Notes: a model not told the origin generated them from the sequence alone. A stretch of DNA of 64,000 nucleotides from JAKFEW01 sp036675505 (GCA_036675505.1 JAKFEW010000046.1:62001-126000), one strand, 5' to 3'. Positions 43,404 to 52,231 are shown, numbered from the stretch's first letter. Numbers and translations: made by a program.

Positions 43404-44516
43404 CTAGGTCACCACGAGCCCCGGCACCGGCTCGAGCCGCACGGCCGGATCGATCTCCTGCTCGCTCAGCACCGGCAGATCCGGCAAATCGCGCTCGAAG
43501 AGCCGGCGCACGTGCGCGCGCAGGTCCGCCGGCGCCATCAGCACGGGGCCGTGGCCGAGGTCACGGGCCGCGTTGAGCTGGCGGCGCAGCTCGCCGACCA
43601 TCTCGCGCACCACCGCGTCGCCGGGCTTGGCGTTGCGCAGCTGCTCCCAGCGGGGACCGAGCGGGATGACCGTGAGCACGCCCGACTCACCCACCAGCGC
43701 CGCCGAGATCTGGCGTGCCAGCGTGCCGCGCACGGCCTCGGTGAGCTGGGCGGGATCCTGGGTGGTGCGGGCGGCATCGGCCAGGAACTCGAGCACGCCG
43801 GAAAGGTCCCGCAGGCCCACCTGCTCCCGCAACAAGTTCTTCAGCACCTGCTGCACCAGCCCGACCTCGAGCCTGCCGACCAGCTCGTCGACCGTCTTGG
43901 GGGCGACCTGGCGGGCACGATCGAGCAGGCGATAGGCCTCCTCGCGCGTGAGCAGCTCGTGCAGGTGGCGGCGCAGCAGCGTGTCGACGTGGAGCGCCAT
44001 CGCGAAGCCCGAATCGAGCACGTCGTAGCCGAGCAGCACGGCCTGGCCCGCGTCCTGCTCGGAGATCCAGACGCCATGGCGACCGGAAACGGGCTCGACG
44101 GCGGGCTCGCCGGGCAGGTCGCCGCGGCTGCCGTCGACCGTGCCGAGGGCGAGCTGCTTGTCCGGGTGAATCAGGCCCGCGCCCACCGCCAGGCCGCGCA
44201 GGCGCAGCGTGTAGCCGAGCGGCGCGAGGTCGATGTCCTCCTTGAAGGCGATATGGCTCGGCGCGAAGCCGAGCGCCGTGCGGATGGCCTTGGGCACCTG
44301 GGCGACCGTGTCACGGACGCGTCCGGCGGCCTGGGCCAGCTCCGGCCCCATCGCGATTTCGACATCGGGAAGCGGCTGAGCGCCCTCCAGGATCGGGCGC
44401 GGGCCGCCGATCGTAGGGAGCTTGTCGCGCTGGGTCGCCGCGGCGGACGCCCCCACCAACGCCCCCACGCCGAGGGCGAGGAGCATAGGGAGCGCGAGCG
44501 AAGGACGATTCGACAT
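43404..44516 (-). CDS. Stand-alone FlhA-cytoplasmic-domain-like protein with signal peptide
   Basis: This 370-residue protein aligns by eye along its length with the C-terminal (nonameric ring) domain of FlhA/FHIPEP export-gate proteins. Landmarks are a HIAFKEDIDL start, EPAVEPVSGRHGVWI, the HxxELLTREEAY helix, VLKNLLREQVGLRDL and the terminal VLSEQEIDPAVRLEPVP. It lacks FlhA's membrane domain. Instead it starts with a signal-peptide-like or single-anchor segment (MSNRPS, then about 20 hydrophobic residues to ASAAA). The usual topology rules would export the domain, the opposite side from FlhA. AAGGAGG precedes the ATG by 6 bases. It lies 33 bases downstream of a second FlhA-like gene. Confidence 0.8.
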   Translation of the reverse strand: MSNRPSLALPMLLALGVGALVGASAAATQRDKLPTIGGPRPILEGAQPLPDVEIAMGPELAQAAGRVRDTVAQVPKAIRTALGFAPSHIAFKEDIDLAPLGYTLRLRGLAVGAGLIHPDKQLALGTVDGSRGDLPGEPAVEPVSGRHGVWISEQDAGQAVLLGYDVLDSGFAMALHVDTLLRRHLHELLTREEAYRLLDRARQVAPKTVDELVGRLEVGLVQQVLKNLLREQVGLRDLSGVLEFLADAARTTQDPAQLTEAVRGTLARQISAALVGESGVLTVIPLGPRWEQLRNAKPGDAVVREMVGELRRQLNAARDLGHGPVLMAPADLRAHVRRLFERDLPDLPVLSEQEIDPAVRLEPVPGLVVT

Positions 44517-44549
44517 GGAGGCCTCCTTGGTCGGGGGGTGGGCGGGAGA

Positions 44550-46289
44550 TCAGCTCCCAGAAGCTTTCAAGAGTGAGAGGGGCGCTTTCCAGGGGATTTC
44601 GGCGCGCCGCTCGATCGTGCCGAGCGGACGGAGCTCGCAGCGGGGGGAAATTTCGTCTGGCGCGAGCACGGCGACGCCCGGCAGCAGGCCGGCCAGCAAG
44701 TGAGCCACGCGTGCGCGATGGAGGGCCGGGGCGATCAGGGCGACGCGCTGGCCGGGGCGAAGGCCGGCGTGCGCGAGCAGGTCGCGGCAGGCCGTGGCGA
44801 GATCGCGGGCGAGCGCATGATCGTCGGAACCGTCCGCGAGCGCCGCTTCCCAGTCGGGTCCCAGCTCGAGGGCGCGCACGATACCCCGCTCGTCGGCCAG
44901 GGCCAGCGTGAGCGGCAGGGCGAGGCGCCGCCGCAGGCGCTCCACCAGCGCGGGGGCACCGGCGCCGGGCTCGCCCGTTGCAACCAGGCCCTCGAGCAGG
45001 CCGGCGATGTCGCGCAACGGCACCTGCTCGCGCAGGAGGCCTTGCAGCACCGTATGGATCGTGGCGAGCCCGTGGCCCTCCAGGGCATGGGCGACGGCCA
45101 CCGGATGCTCCTCTGCGAGGTCGTCGAGCAGCGCCCGCGTGGCGTCGAGGGTCAGCAGCGCGGCGGCGTTCAGCCGGGCCGTCTCGGTGAGGATCTCGGC
45201 GAGCTCGTCGACCGCCTCGGGACCGGTGACCTCGCCGCGCGACCACGCCACGCCGCGCACGATCACGCGGTAGCCGCGAGGCGCGAGCGCGCTCGAGCCG
45301 GCGAGCTCCACGCGCGGCAGCTGGATGCCCAGCTCGCGCGCGAGGCGCGTGCGAATCACCGCCACGACCTCCGGGAAGGCACGGCGCATGGCCTGGCCGA
45401 TCTCGCGGCCGACCTCCAGCGTGACGAGCGCCGCGGCCTGGCGCTCGGGCTCGCCGTCGCCGTCGCGCACGACGTCCGTGGCGTCTTCCAGCGCGGTGCC
45501 GAGCCACTGGCCGAGCGTGACGCCGAAGACCAGGCCCGGCAACGCGGTGAGGACCGCCTCGGCCAGCCCGTAGAGGGTCAAGGCCGACAGGGTGAGCGAC
45601 CACGGCCAGCCCTTGAAGACGAGGCCCGTGACGAGGCCCGCGCCGATCAGGCAAACAGCCAGCACGAGGCCGATCGCCGTGTCCGCGCGCAGGAGCCTGT
45701 AAATCTGGCGGCCGTCGCCGAGGGTCTCGACCTCCTCGGCCACCAGCTCGCGGCGCCGAATGGCGGCCGCCGGGCTCAGACGGCCCGTCGCGAGCGCACG
45801 ATCGACCGATTCGAGCTCGGCCGGCAAGCGACCGACCGCCTGGGTGAGGCGCTCGCCGTGCGGGAATTGGGCTGAGGCGAAGCGGGCTGCGTAAATAGCG
45901 GCGATCGCCGCGAGGCCCACGCCGACGTTGCCGCCCAGGCCCCGTTGGGCGATCCACTCCATGATGAGGCCGGCGCCCGTGCCGAGCAGGATCGCCTTGG
46001 TCAGCGCCAGCGCCAGCGCCAGGCGGTGAAAGGCGAAGCGGCGCAGGAAGGCCGGCAGGCCGGTCAGCGCCTCGCGCGGCAGCAGCTCGTCGCCGACGAG
46101 CAGCAGAAGCGCCGCCATCGCCATCGCGCCGCCGATCGCGAGCACGATCCAGGCGTCGAGCATCCAGCCCGGCAACGGCGCGAGGATCGCGGCCGCGAAC
46201 AGCGCGAGCCCGCCGAACAGGCGAAGGCCGGGATGGTCGTCGAGCCAGCGGTAGAGCGCCTGGACCGGGGCGAATAGGCGTTCGAGCAT
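44550..46289 (-). CDS. Divergent full-length FlhA-like membrane protein
   Basis: The 579-residue protein has about six N-terminal transmembrane helices (residues 15-245, with a cytoplasmic loop at about 140-185) and an FlhA_C-like soluble domain (about 290-560). The soluble domain contains VLQGLLREQVPLRDI and the end motif VLAPDEISPRCELRPLG. Membrane-domain echoes of FlhA remain, including FHRLALALALTKAIL and GGNVGVG. The FHIPEP signature loop is degenerate: its MPGKQM-type core is replaced by LPAELESVDR. No other flagellar or type III secretion gene is in the window. The ATG has GGAG only 3 bases away; GTG and TTG starts 12 and 15 bases upstream are alternatives. Confidence 0.75.
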   Translation of the reverse strand: MLERLFAPVQALYRWLDDHPGLRLFGGLALFAAAILAPLPGWMLDAWIVLAIGGAMAMAALLLLVGDELLPREALTGLPAFLRRFAFHRLALALALTKAILLGTGAGLIMEWIAQRGLGGNVGVGLAAIAAIYAARFASAQFPHGERLTQAVGRLPAELESVDRALATGRLSPAAAIRRRELVAEEVETLGDGRQIYRLLRADTAIGLVLAVCLIGAGLVTGLVFKGWPWSLTLSALTLYGLAEAVLTALPGLVFGVTLGQWLGTALEDATDVVRDGDGEPERQAAALVTLEVGREIGQAMRRAFPEVVAVIRTRLARELGIQLPRVELAGSSALAPRGYRVIVRGVAWSRGEVTGPEAVDELAEILTETARLNAAALLTLDATRALLDDLAEEHPVAVAHALEGHGLATIHTVLQGLLREQVPLRDIAGLLEGLVATGEPGAGAPALVERLRRRLALPLTLALADERGIVRALELGPDWEAALADGSDDHALARDLATACRDLLAHAGLRPGQRVALIAPALHRARVAHLLAGLLPGVAVLAPDEISPRCELRPLGTIERRAEIPWKAPLSLLKASGS

Positions 46290-46325
46290 GGGCTCCGTCA
46301 CCAAGGGGGCGTGTATTGGTCACAC

Positions 46326-46355
46326 ATTTTACAGGAACCAACACGATCTCGTCAG
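46326..46355 (-). promoter_or_regulatory. Candidate promoter for the FlhA-like gene pair
   Basis: CTGACG (46350-46355) and TAAAAT (46326-46331) on the minus strand are 18 bases apart, 4/6 and 5/6 to consensus. The -10 box is 37 bases from the FlhA-like start. The -35 lies within a 12-bp tandem duplication. Confidence 0.4.
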
Positions 46356-46371
46356 CCGGCTCGTCAGCCGG
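46348..46371. repeat. 12-bp tandem duplication at the end of the ROK gene
   Basis: CTCGTCAGCCGG is present twice in tandem (46348-46359, 46360-46371). The copy nearer the gene supplies the TGA stop of the ROK kinase and the other supplies the putative -35 of the next transcription unit. This looks like a small, recent slippage duplication. Confidence 0.7.
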
Positions 46372-47353
46372 GGCTCGCCACCAGGGCCGCGGCGCCGACG
46401 AGGCCCGCATCGTCCGCGAGCGTGGCGAGCCGGACGTCGAGCGCCTGGATCGGCACCATGCGCACATGACGCGCGAGCCCCGCCCGCAGCGGCGCGAGCA
46501 GCTGATCGCCCGCGCGCGTGACGCCGCCGCCGAGCACGAGCCGGTCGGGGGCGAGCGTCGTGACGACGTTGCCCAGCCCGATCGCGAGGTCCGCCATCGC
46601 GGCATCCCAGATCGCGGCTGCTTCAGCGTCGCCGCCACGCGCCGCCTCGGCCACATGGCCCGCGTGGATCGCGGCCGGGTCGTCGCCCGCCAACGCCGCG
46701 ATCGCCCGACCGCCGCCGGCCGCCACGGCCGCACGGGCCTGACGGGCGATCGCCGTGCCCGATGCCAGCGCCTCGAGGCAACCGCGGTTCCCGCAGCCGC
46801 ACAGCGGGCCATCCGGCCGCAGGGTCTGGTGCCCGACCTCGCCGGCCGCCCCGCCGAGGCCGTGGATCAGGCGGCCGTCGATCACGATGCCACCGCCGAT
46901 ACCGGTGCTGATCGTCACATAGACCATGAGGCGGGCACCGCGGCCGGCGCCATGTCGGTACTCGGCCAGGGCAGCCACATTGGCGTCGTTGTCGATGGTG
47001 ACGGGCGCGCCGAGCGCACGCGCCAGCGCGGCCTTCAGCGGCACGGCCGCCCAGCCCGGGAAGTTCGGCGGATTCATGAGCGTGCCGGTGAGCGGGTCGA
47101 GCGGCCCGACGCTGCCGACGCCGACCGCGGTCAGCGTCACGCCACGGGCGATCGCGAGGCCGCGCAACCGTGCCGCCGTCTCGCCGAGCACGGCGTCCGG
47201 CCCACGTTCCGGTAGCGTGGGAAACTGATCGCGCGTGACGATCCGGCCCTGCGCGTCGGCGAGCCCGACCGCGATCTTGGTGCCGCCGACGTCGATCGCG
47301 CCGTACCAGGTCTCGGGCGCGTCCACCGGCACAGCGCCCGCTCGCCCCGGCAC
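46364..47353 (-). CDS. ROK-family sugar kinase, probable glucokinase
   Basis: This 329-residue enzyme phosphorylates a hexose using ATP. ROK hallmarks are GAIDVGGTKIAVG at the N-terminus (phosphate-binding), the sugar-binding END-like NDANVAALAEY, GEVGHQ, and the zinc motif CGCGNRGCLE. No helix-turn-helix precedes the kinase domain, so it is an enzyme rather than a ROK repressor. Several in-frame GTG codons could be the start; the first after the phosphatase stop was used, and a GTG 27 bases later would give a more typical N-terminus. It follows the phosphatase gene by 11 bases and is probably in the same operon. Confidence 0.88.
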   Translation of the reverse strand: MPGRAGAVPVDAPETWYGAIDVGGTKIAVGLADAQGRIVTRDQFPTLPERGPDAVLGETAARLRGLAIARGVTLTAVGVGSVGPLDPLTGTLMNPPNFPGWAAVPLKAALARALGAPVTIDNDANVAALAEYRHGAGRGARLMVYVTISTGIGGGIVIDGRLIHGLGGAAGEVGHQTLRPDGPLCGCGNRGCLEALASGTAIARQARAAVAAGGGRAIAALAGDDPAAIHAGHVAEAARGGDAEAAAIWDAAMADLAIGLGNVVTTLAPDRLVLGGGVTRAGDQLLAPLRAGLARHVRMVPIQALDVRLATLADDAGLVGAAALVASPG

Positions 47354-47364
47354 CGAGCCCCGGC

Positions 47365-47832
47365 TCACCGGCCGCGGGCCTCGCGCAGCCAGATCTCCCA
47401 GTCTTCGAGATAGCCTTCCTGCTCCACGCTCTGGACGTACTCGCGGCGCAGCCCGCGCACCCGCGTCAGCGCCTGGCGGGCCGTCAGGCCCTCGCGCCAC
47501 ATGAGGTAGGCAGCCAGAAACGTGCCGGTGCGGCCGATGCCCGCCAGGCAATGCACCATCACCCGCTCACCCTTCTTCTCCGCCTCGTCCACGAGCTCGC
47601 AGAAGCGCAAGGTCTGGTGGTGTTCCGGCGCGGCGAAGTCCACGACCGGCAGGTGGTAAGTCGTGAAAACGCTGTCGGCTGGCATCTCCAGCGGGAACTC
47701 GGTTAGCGTCACGATGTGCCGAATACCCTGCTCGGCCAGGTCGTCGAGGTCCGCGTCCAGCGCGGTGAAGTAGCCCGGGCAGGCCATGCCGGCGAGCAGG
47801 TCGGGGATGATCCAGGTGAAGCGATAGCCCAT
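47365..47832 (-). CDS. Dual-specificity/tyrosine phosphatase-like protein
   Basis: The 155-residue cysteine-based phosphatase has the CX5R active site HCLAGIGRTG near residue 94, and a likely general acid Asp in PVVDFAAP. The fold is compact, like the cyclin-dependent-kinase-inhibitor-3/PTP-like group (DSPc). Possible substrates are phosphoproteins, inositol phosphates or RNA 5' ends. The ATG has no evident Shine-Dalgarno. It is divergent from pepP with a 109-base gap. Confidence 0.85.
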   Translation of the reverse strand: MGYRFTWIIPDLLAGMACPGYFTALDADLDDLAEQGIRHIVTLTEFPLEMPADSVFTTYHLPVVDFAAPEHHQTLRFCELVDEAEKKGERVMVHCLAGIGRTGTFLAAYLMWREGLTARQALTRVRGLRREYVQSVEQEGYLEDWEIWLREARGR

Positions 47833-47941
47833 GGGCGAAGCGTACCGCGCGGTCCCGCCACCTTGCAACCCGCCAACTGCCGTTGGGCGATTCGGCCTCG
47901 CGGGCGGCCGGCTGCGTGGATAGGCTTGGAAAGGAGGGACT

Positions 47942-49048
47942 ATGACAGTCACCACGCGCCTCAAGCGCCGGGCCGCGCGCGTCCGGGCCGAGCTGCGACG
48001 ATATGGGCTCGAGGCCTTGCTCGTCACGTCGCGCGCCAACGTGCAGTACCTCACGGGGTTCCTCGGCACGGCCGGCACGGCCGTGCTGACCCCCGACGAC
48101 CTCGACCTCGTGGTCGACTTCCGGTATTACGAGCAGGCCGCGAGCGAGGCGCCGGGCGTCCACCGGCTGCTCGTGGAGGGCGCGCGGTACGAGGTGGCGA
48201 TCGCCGAGGCCGTGCGCGCAGGCTGCGTGCGCCGCCTGGCGTTCGAGGCGGACCACGTGACGGTCGCCGAGCATATGGGGCTCGCTGGCGCGCTGCCCGG
48301 CGTCGAGCTGATCCCCAGCCGCGGCCTGATCGAGGTGGCCCGGGCGATCAAGGAGGAAGAAGAGATCGCCACGATCCGGCGCGCCGCGGCGATCACCAGC
48401 GCGGCGGTCGGCGAGGCGCTGGCGGGCATCCGGCCGGGCCTGACGGAGCGCGCGCTGGCGGCGGCGGTCGAAGCGGGAATGCGCGCGCGCGGCGCCGACG
48501 GCACGGCGTTCCCGACGCTGGTGGCAGGTGGGCCGCGATCGGCGCTGCCGCACCCCCGGCCGGGTGATCGGCCGTTCACCCTCGGCGACTGGATCCTCGT
48601 GGACGCGGGCGCGCTGGTGGACGGCTACCGGGCGGACATGTCCCGATCGCTGGTGCTGGGCCGGCCGACGGCCGTGCAAGCCGCGGCCTGGGATGCCGTG
48701 CGCGCCGCGCTCGACGCGGGCCTGGCGGCGATTCGGCCGGGCCTCCCGGCGCGTGGCGTCGACGACGCCTGCCGCAAGGTGCTGCGAGAGCGTGGCTATG
48801 TGCGCCTCTTCGGCCACGACGCAGGGCACGGGGTCGGCCTCGATCTCCATGAAATGCCCAGGATCGGCGCAGGCTCGGACGACGAGCTCGAGCCCGGGAT
48901 GGTCGTGACGGTCGAACCGGGCCTCTATGAGCCGGGCGTTGGCGGCGTCCGGCTGGAAGAGCTCGTATTGGTGACATCGAATGGCGCGGAGCTACTCACC
49001 ACGGCCCCTTTGGGCCCGAGTTCCCTTCCCTCGCTCCACCGTTCGTGA
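47942..49048 (+). CDS. pepP: Xaa-Pro aminopeptidase, M24 family
   Basis: This 368-residue metallopeptidase removes N-terminal residues preceding proline. An N-terminal creatinase-like domain (about residues 1-130) is followed by the pita-bread catalytic domain. Metal ligands are visible in VDAGALVDGYRADMSR (two Asp), FGHDAGHGVGLDLHE (His), VTVEPGLYEPG (Glu) and RLEELVL (Glu). GGAGGG precedes the ATG. Gene order pepP-efp is conserved in many Gram-positive and related bacteria, where both concern proline in proteins. Confidence 0.92.
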   Translation: MTVTTRLKRRAARVRAELRRYGLEALLVTSRANVQYLTGFLGTAGTAVLTPDDLDLVVDFRYYEQAASEAPGVHRLLVEGARYEVAIAEAVRAGCVRRLAFEADHVTVAEHMGLAGALPGVELIPSRGLIEVARAIKEEEEIATIRRAAAITSAAVGEALAGIRPGLTERALAAAVEAGMRARGADGTAFPTLVAGGPRSALPHPRPGDRPFTLGDWILVDAGALVDGYRADMSRSLVLGRPTAVQAAAWDAVRAALDAGLAAIRPGLPARGVDDACRKVLRERGYVRLFGHDAGHGVGLDLHEMPRIGAGSDDELEPGMVVTVEPGLYEPGVGGVRLEELVLVTSNGAELLTTAPLGPSSLPSLHRS

Positions 49049-49054
49049 TAGGAT
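49046..49054 (+). promoter_or_regulatory. Extended -10 candidate before efp
   Basis: TGATAGGAT overlaps the pepP stop codon and fits an extended -10 (TGn plus TAGGAT, 4/6). It would give efp and the genes behind it a start near base 49061, in addition to read-through from pepP. Confidence 0.3.
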
Positions 49055-49100
49055 GTGCGCGTTCTTTGCGCCACCCGACTTAGAGAGAGTCACCGCCCCC

Positions 49101-49658
49101 ATGATTTCTACGAACGATCTTCGTCCCGGCAAGCACATCGTGGTCGACAACGCCCCGTGCACCGTCATCGAGTTCATGCATGTGAAGCCTGGCAAGGGCG
49201 CGGCCTTCGTCCGGACGAAGCTCAAGAACCTCAAAATGGGCAACAACATGGAGCGCACGTTCCGCGCTGGCGAAATGCTGCCGGTCGCGAACATCGACAA
49301 GCGCGAAATGCAGTACATGTACGAGACGCTCGGCGAGTACAACTTCATGGATCAGGAGACCTTCGACCAGGTCGCGCTGAACACCAAGCAACTGGGTGAC
49401 ACCACCAAGTGGCTCAAGGAAGGCATGATCGCAAACGTGCTCTACTTCGACACCGACGTGATCGGCGTGGACATCCCGAACATGGTCGAGCTCGAGGTGG
49501 TCGAGACGGACCCGAACTTCAAGGGCGACACCTCCTCGGGCGGCTCGAAGCCCGCCAAGATGGAGACCGGCGCCGTGGTCGCGGTTCCCTTCTTCATCAA
49601 CCAGGGCGAGAAGATCCGCGTCGACACCCGCACGGGCGAGTACCTGGGCCGTGCCTGA
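49101..49658 (+). CDS. efp: Elongation factor P
   Basis: EF-P relieves ribosomes stalled on polyproline. This matters here because many surface proteins in the window have Pro-rich linkers. The 185-residue product has the three beta domains, and the tip loop reads VKPGKGAAF with Lys32 at the position that is modified in many bacteria. No EpmA or EpmB gene is in the window, so the modification type is unknown. The C-terminus has the usual IRVDTRTGEYLGR. The start ATG follows a GAGAGAG stretch at a rather long distance. Its stop overlaps the accB start by 8 bases. Confidence 0.98.
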   Translation: MISTNDLRPGKHIVVDNAPCTVIEFMHVKPGKGAAFVRTKLKNLKMGNNMERTFRAGEMLPVANIDKREMQYMYETLGEYNFMDQETFDQVALNTKQLGDTTKWLKEGMIANVLYFDTDVIGVDIPNMVELEVVETDPNFKGDTSSGGSKPAKMETGAVVAVPFFINQGEKIRVDTRTGEYLGRA

Positions 49659-50178
49659 GACGAACGGGTCGCACGCCCTGACCCTGTCGGACGTCAAGGA
49701 CCTGCTCACGGCCTTCACGGACGCCGACGTCGCGGAATTGACGCTCGAGCACGGGGACTTCCGGCTCTGCCTGAAGAAGCAAAGCGGCCTGTCGACGCCA
49801 GTGGTGGCGGCTCAGGCCCCCGCGCTCGCGCCGGTGCTGCCCGTGGCGGCGCCCGTGGCTTCGCCGCTGGCGCCCGCGCCGGCCGTTACCCCAGCGGCGG
49901 AACCCGCGCCGGTCGCTCCGGCGCAGCCTGCCGCCAAGGCGTTGACCATCAACTCCCCGATGGTGGGCACGTTTTACCGGGCCCCATCGCCCGAAGCGCC
50001 GTCATTCGTCGATCTCGGCGATCATGTGAAGCCGGGCCAGACGGTTTGCATCGTCGAAGCCATGAAGCTCATGAACGAGATCGAGTCCGAAGTGTCGGGG
50101 AAGGTCCTGCGCGTCCTCGTCGAGAACGGCCAGCCAGTGGAATACGGCCAGCCGCTCATCGAGCTCGAGCCGGCGTGA
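49651..50178 (+). CDS. accB: Biotin carboxyl carrier protein of acetyl-CoA carboxylase
   Basis: AccB carries biotin between the carboxylase and transferase sites in malonyl-CoA synthesis. The 175-residue product has a short N-terminal domain, an Ala/Pro-rich linker (about residues 50-95) and the biotinyl domain. The biotin-accepting Lys is in EAMKLMNEI, and the thumb and strands (SPMVGTFYRAPSPEAP) are intact. The GTG start lies inside the end of efp, so translation is probably coupled. Confidence 0.97.
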   Translation: MPETNGSHALTLSDVKDLLTAFTDADVAELTLEHGDFRLCLKKQSGLSTPVVAAQAPALAPVLPVAAPVASPLAPAPAVTPAAEPAPVAPAQPAAKALTINSPMVGTFYRAPSPEAPSFVDLGDHVKPGQTVCIVEAMKLMNEIESEVSGKVLRVLVENGQPVEYGQPLIELEPA

Positions 50179-50206
50179 CGCCGGCCGGTCGGGAGCCCCA
50201 CGGGCC

Positions 50207-51553
50207 ATGATCAAGAAGGTCCTGATCGCCAACCGCGGCGAGATCGCCCTGCGCGTGCTGCGTGCGTGCCAGGAGCTCGACATCGAAGCTGTCGTCGTAT
50301 ACTCCGAAGCCGATCGCGACAGCCTGCCGGTGCGCCTCGCCGACGAGTCCGTCTGCATCGGCAAGGGCCCGTCGACCCAGAGCTACCTCAACGTCCAGAA
50401 CATCCTCTCGGCCGCGGCCATCACGGGGTGCGATGCCGTCCACCCGGGCTATGGCTTCCTGTCCGAAAACGCGCGCTTCGCGGCGATGTGCGCGGACCAC
50501 GGCATTACCTTCATCGGCCCGTCGCCCCACGCCATCTCGCAGATGGGCGACAAGGCCACCGCCCGCGCGCTGATGACGAGCGCGGGCGTCCCCACCGTGC
50601 CCGGCTCCGCGGGCGTCGTGTCGAGCCCTGACGAGGCCCGCGCCTTCGCCGAGAGCATCGGCTACCCCGTGTTGATCAAGGCGACCGCCGGCGGCGGCGG
50701 GCGTGGCATGCGCGTCGCGCACCACCCGCGCGACTTACTGGAGAACCTCAAGCTCGCGACGAAGGAAGCGGCGGCGGCCTTCGGCAATGGCGACGTCTAC
50801 CTCGAGAAGTACCTCGAAGAGCCGCGTCACATCGAGATCCAGGTGGTCGCCGATCGCCAGGGCAACGTCGTGCACCTCGGCGAGCGCGATTGCTCCGTGC
50901 AGCGCCGCCACCAGAAGTTGCTGGAGGAGGCGCCCTCCCCTGCGCTTTCACCCGCGCTTCGCGCGGAAATGGGCCAGGCCGCCGTGAATGCGGCGCGCTC
51001 GGTCGATTACGAAGGCGTCGGCACTGTCGAGTTCCTGCTCGACAAGCACGGCAAGTACTACTTCATGGAGATGAACACGCGCATCCAGGTCGAGCACCCC
51101 GTCACCGAGCTGATCACGGGCATCGACCTGGTGCAGGAGCAGTTGAGGATTGCGTCGGGGGAGCCGCTTGGCTATACTCAAGCCGACGTGCGGATCACGG
51201 GCCACGCCATCGAGTGTCGCATCAATGCGGAGGATCCCGATCGGGATTTCCAGCCGAGCCCCGGCACGATCCAGGCCTACGTGGCGCCCGGCGGTCCAGG
51301 GGTGCGGGTCGACAGCCATGCCTACCCGGGCTACGCCATCCCGCCTTACTACGATTCGATGATCGGCAAGCTGATCGTGTGGGCGCCGGACCGGCGGCAG
51401 GCGATCGCGCGTATGAGCCGTGCACTCGGCGAGTACGCCATCACCGGCGTGAAGACCACCATCCCGCTTCAGGAGCGCATTCTGGGCAATGCCTTCTTTC
51501 GGGCGGGCGAGGTCTACACCAACTTCGTCCAGCGACGAATTCTCGGGAACTGA
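50207..51553 (+). CDS. accC: Biotin carboxylase subunit of acetyl-CoA carboxylase
   Basis: AccC uses ATP and bicarbonate to carboxylate biotin on AccB. The 448-residue enzyme shows the N-terminal Rossmann start KVLIANRGEIALR, glycine-rich ATP-grasp loop GGGGRGMRV, and active-site NTRIQVEHPVTE. It also has the C-terminal DSMIGKLIVW. Length is normal. It directly follows accB by 28 bases; accA and accD are not in the window. Confidence 0.98.
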   Translation: MIKKVLIANRGEIALRVLRACQELDIEAVVVYSEADRDSLPVRLADESVCIGKGPSTQSYLNVQNILSAAAITGCDAVHPGYGFLSENARFAAMCADHGITFIGPSPHAISQMGDKATARALMTSAGVPTVPGSAGVVSSPDEARAFAESIGYPVLIKATAGGGGRGMRVAHHPRDLLENLKLATKEAAAAFGNGDVYLEKYLEEPRHIEIQVVADRQGNVVHLGERDCSVQRRHQKLLEEAPSPALSPALRAEMGQAAVNAARSVDYEGVGTVEFLLDKHGKYYFMEMNTRIQVEHPVTELITGIDLVQEQLRIASGEPLGYTQADVRITGHAIECRINAEDPDRDFQPSPGTIQAYVAPGGPGVRVDSHAYPGYAIPPYYDSMIGKLIVWAPDRRQAIARMSRALGEYAITGVKTTIPLQERILGNAFFRAGEVYTNFVQRRILGN

Positions 51554-51574
51554 CGGAAAGCAGGAGGAAGGTCG

Positions 51575-52231
51575 ATGTTGAATAGCCGCCGCGTGGCCCG
51601 GGAGCTCGCGCTCCTCACCATGGCCCAGCTCACGAACCGCAACGAGAAGGCCCCGACCAGCCTCCAGGAAATGCTCGCGCGCGCGGCCGACATGCTCGCC
51701 ACCGAAGCGCGCGAGCGCTTGCAGGAAGCCGGCTCGGACCTCGTCACCTGTGAGGGCAAGATCCACGAGTCCTACCTCGAGGTCGGCGGCGGCGAGAAGC
51801 TCGGCAAGAAGGACATCGAGGCGATCCTCGACGCGATCGACAAGGCCCAGCAGGCGGTCGAGCTGCTCGGCTCGGCCGTCGAGTTGCCGGCGCAGGTGGC
51901 CCTCGCGGACGCGGAAGAGGTGAAGGCCTTCGTGAAGGAGCAGGTCCAGCGGTACACGGACCACAAGGCCGAGATCGACAAGCGCCTCGAGGAGGCGGCC
52001 CAGAACTGGTCCGTCGAGCGTATGGCCAGCCTGGATCGCGACGTGCTGCGCATCGCCGTCGGCGAGCTGCTCTGGGCCAAGGAGGTCCCCGTCGAGGTCG
52101 CGATCAACGAGGCGGTCGAGCTCGCCAAGAAATACGGCACCACGGATTCCGGTCGCTTCGTGAACGGCGTGCTCTCGCGCTTCGCCGAGGAAGCGGCGGG
52201 GCTGCGGGGCGGCAAGCAGAATGTGGTTTAA
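51575..52231 (+). CDS. nusB: Transcription antitermination factor NusB, long form
   Basis: NusB binds boxA RNA with S10 during rRNA transcription and ribosome assembly. The 218-residue product is longer than the about 140 residues of E. coli NusB. It has an insertion or extended helical middle (about residues 35-130), as in cyanobacterial NusB. The conserved N-terminus RRVARELALL and C-terminal motif DRDVLRIAVGELL ... INEAVELAKKYGTTDSGRFVNGVL are intact. AGGAGG precedes the ATG. The end overlaps ftsY by 11 bases. Confidence 0.93.
   Translation: MLNSRRVARELALLTMAQLTNRNEKAPTSLQEMLARAADMLATEARERLQEAGSDLVTCEGKIHESYLEVGGGEKLGKKDIEAILDAIDKAQQAVELLGSAVELPAQVALADAEEVKAFVKEQVQRYTDHKAEIDKRLEEAAQNWSVERMASLDRDVLRIAVGELLWAKEVPVEVAINEAVELAKKYGTTDSGRFVNGVLSRFAEEAAGLRGGKQNVV

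Noticed and set aside
41574..44576. A 1000-codon plus-strand frame opposite the CCA enzyme and FlhA-like genes
   Set aside because: Antisense shadow caused by high GC at third codon positions; no motifs, no ribosome-binding site.
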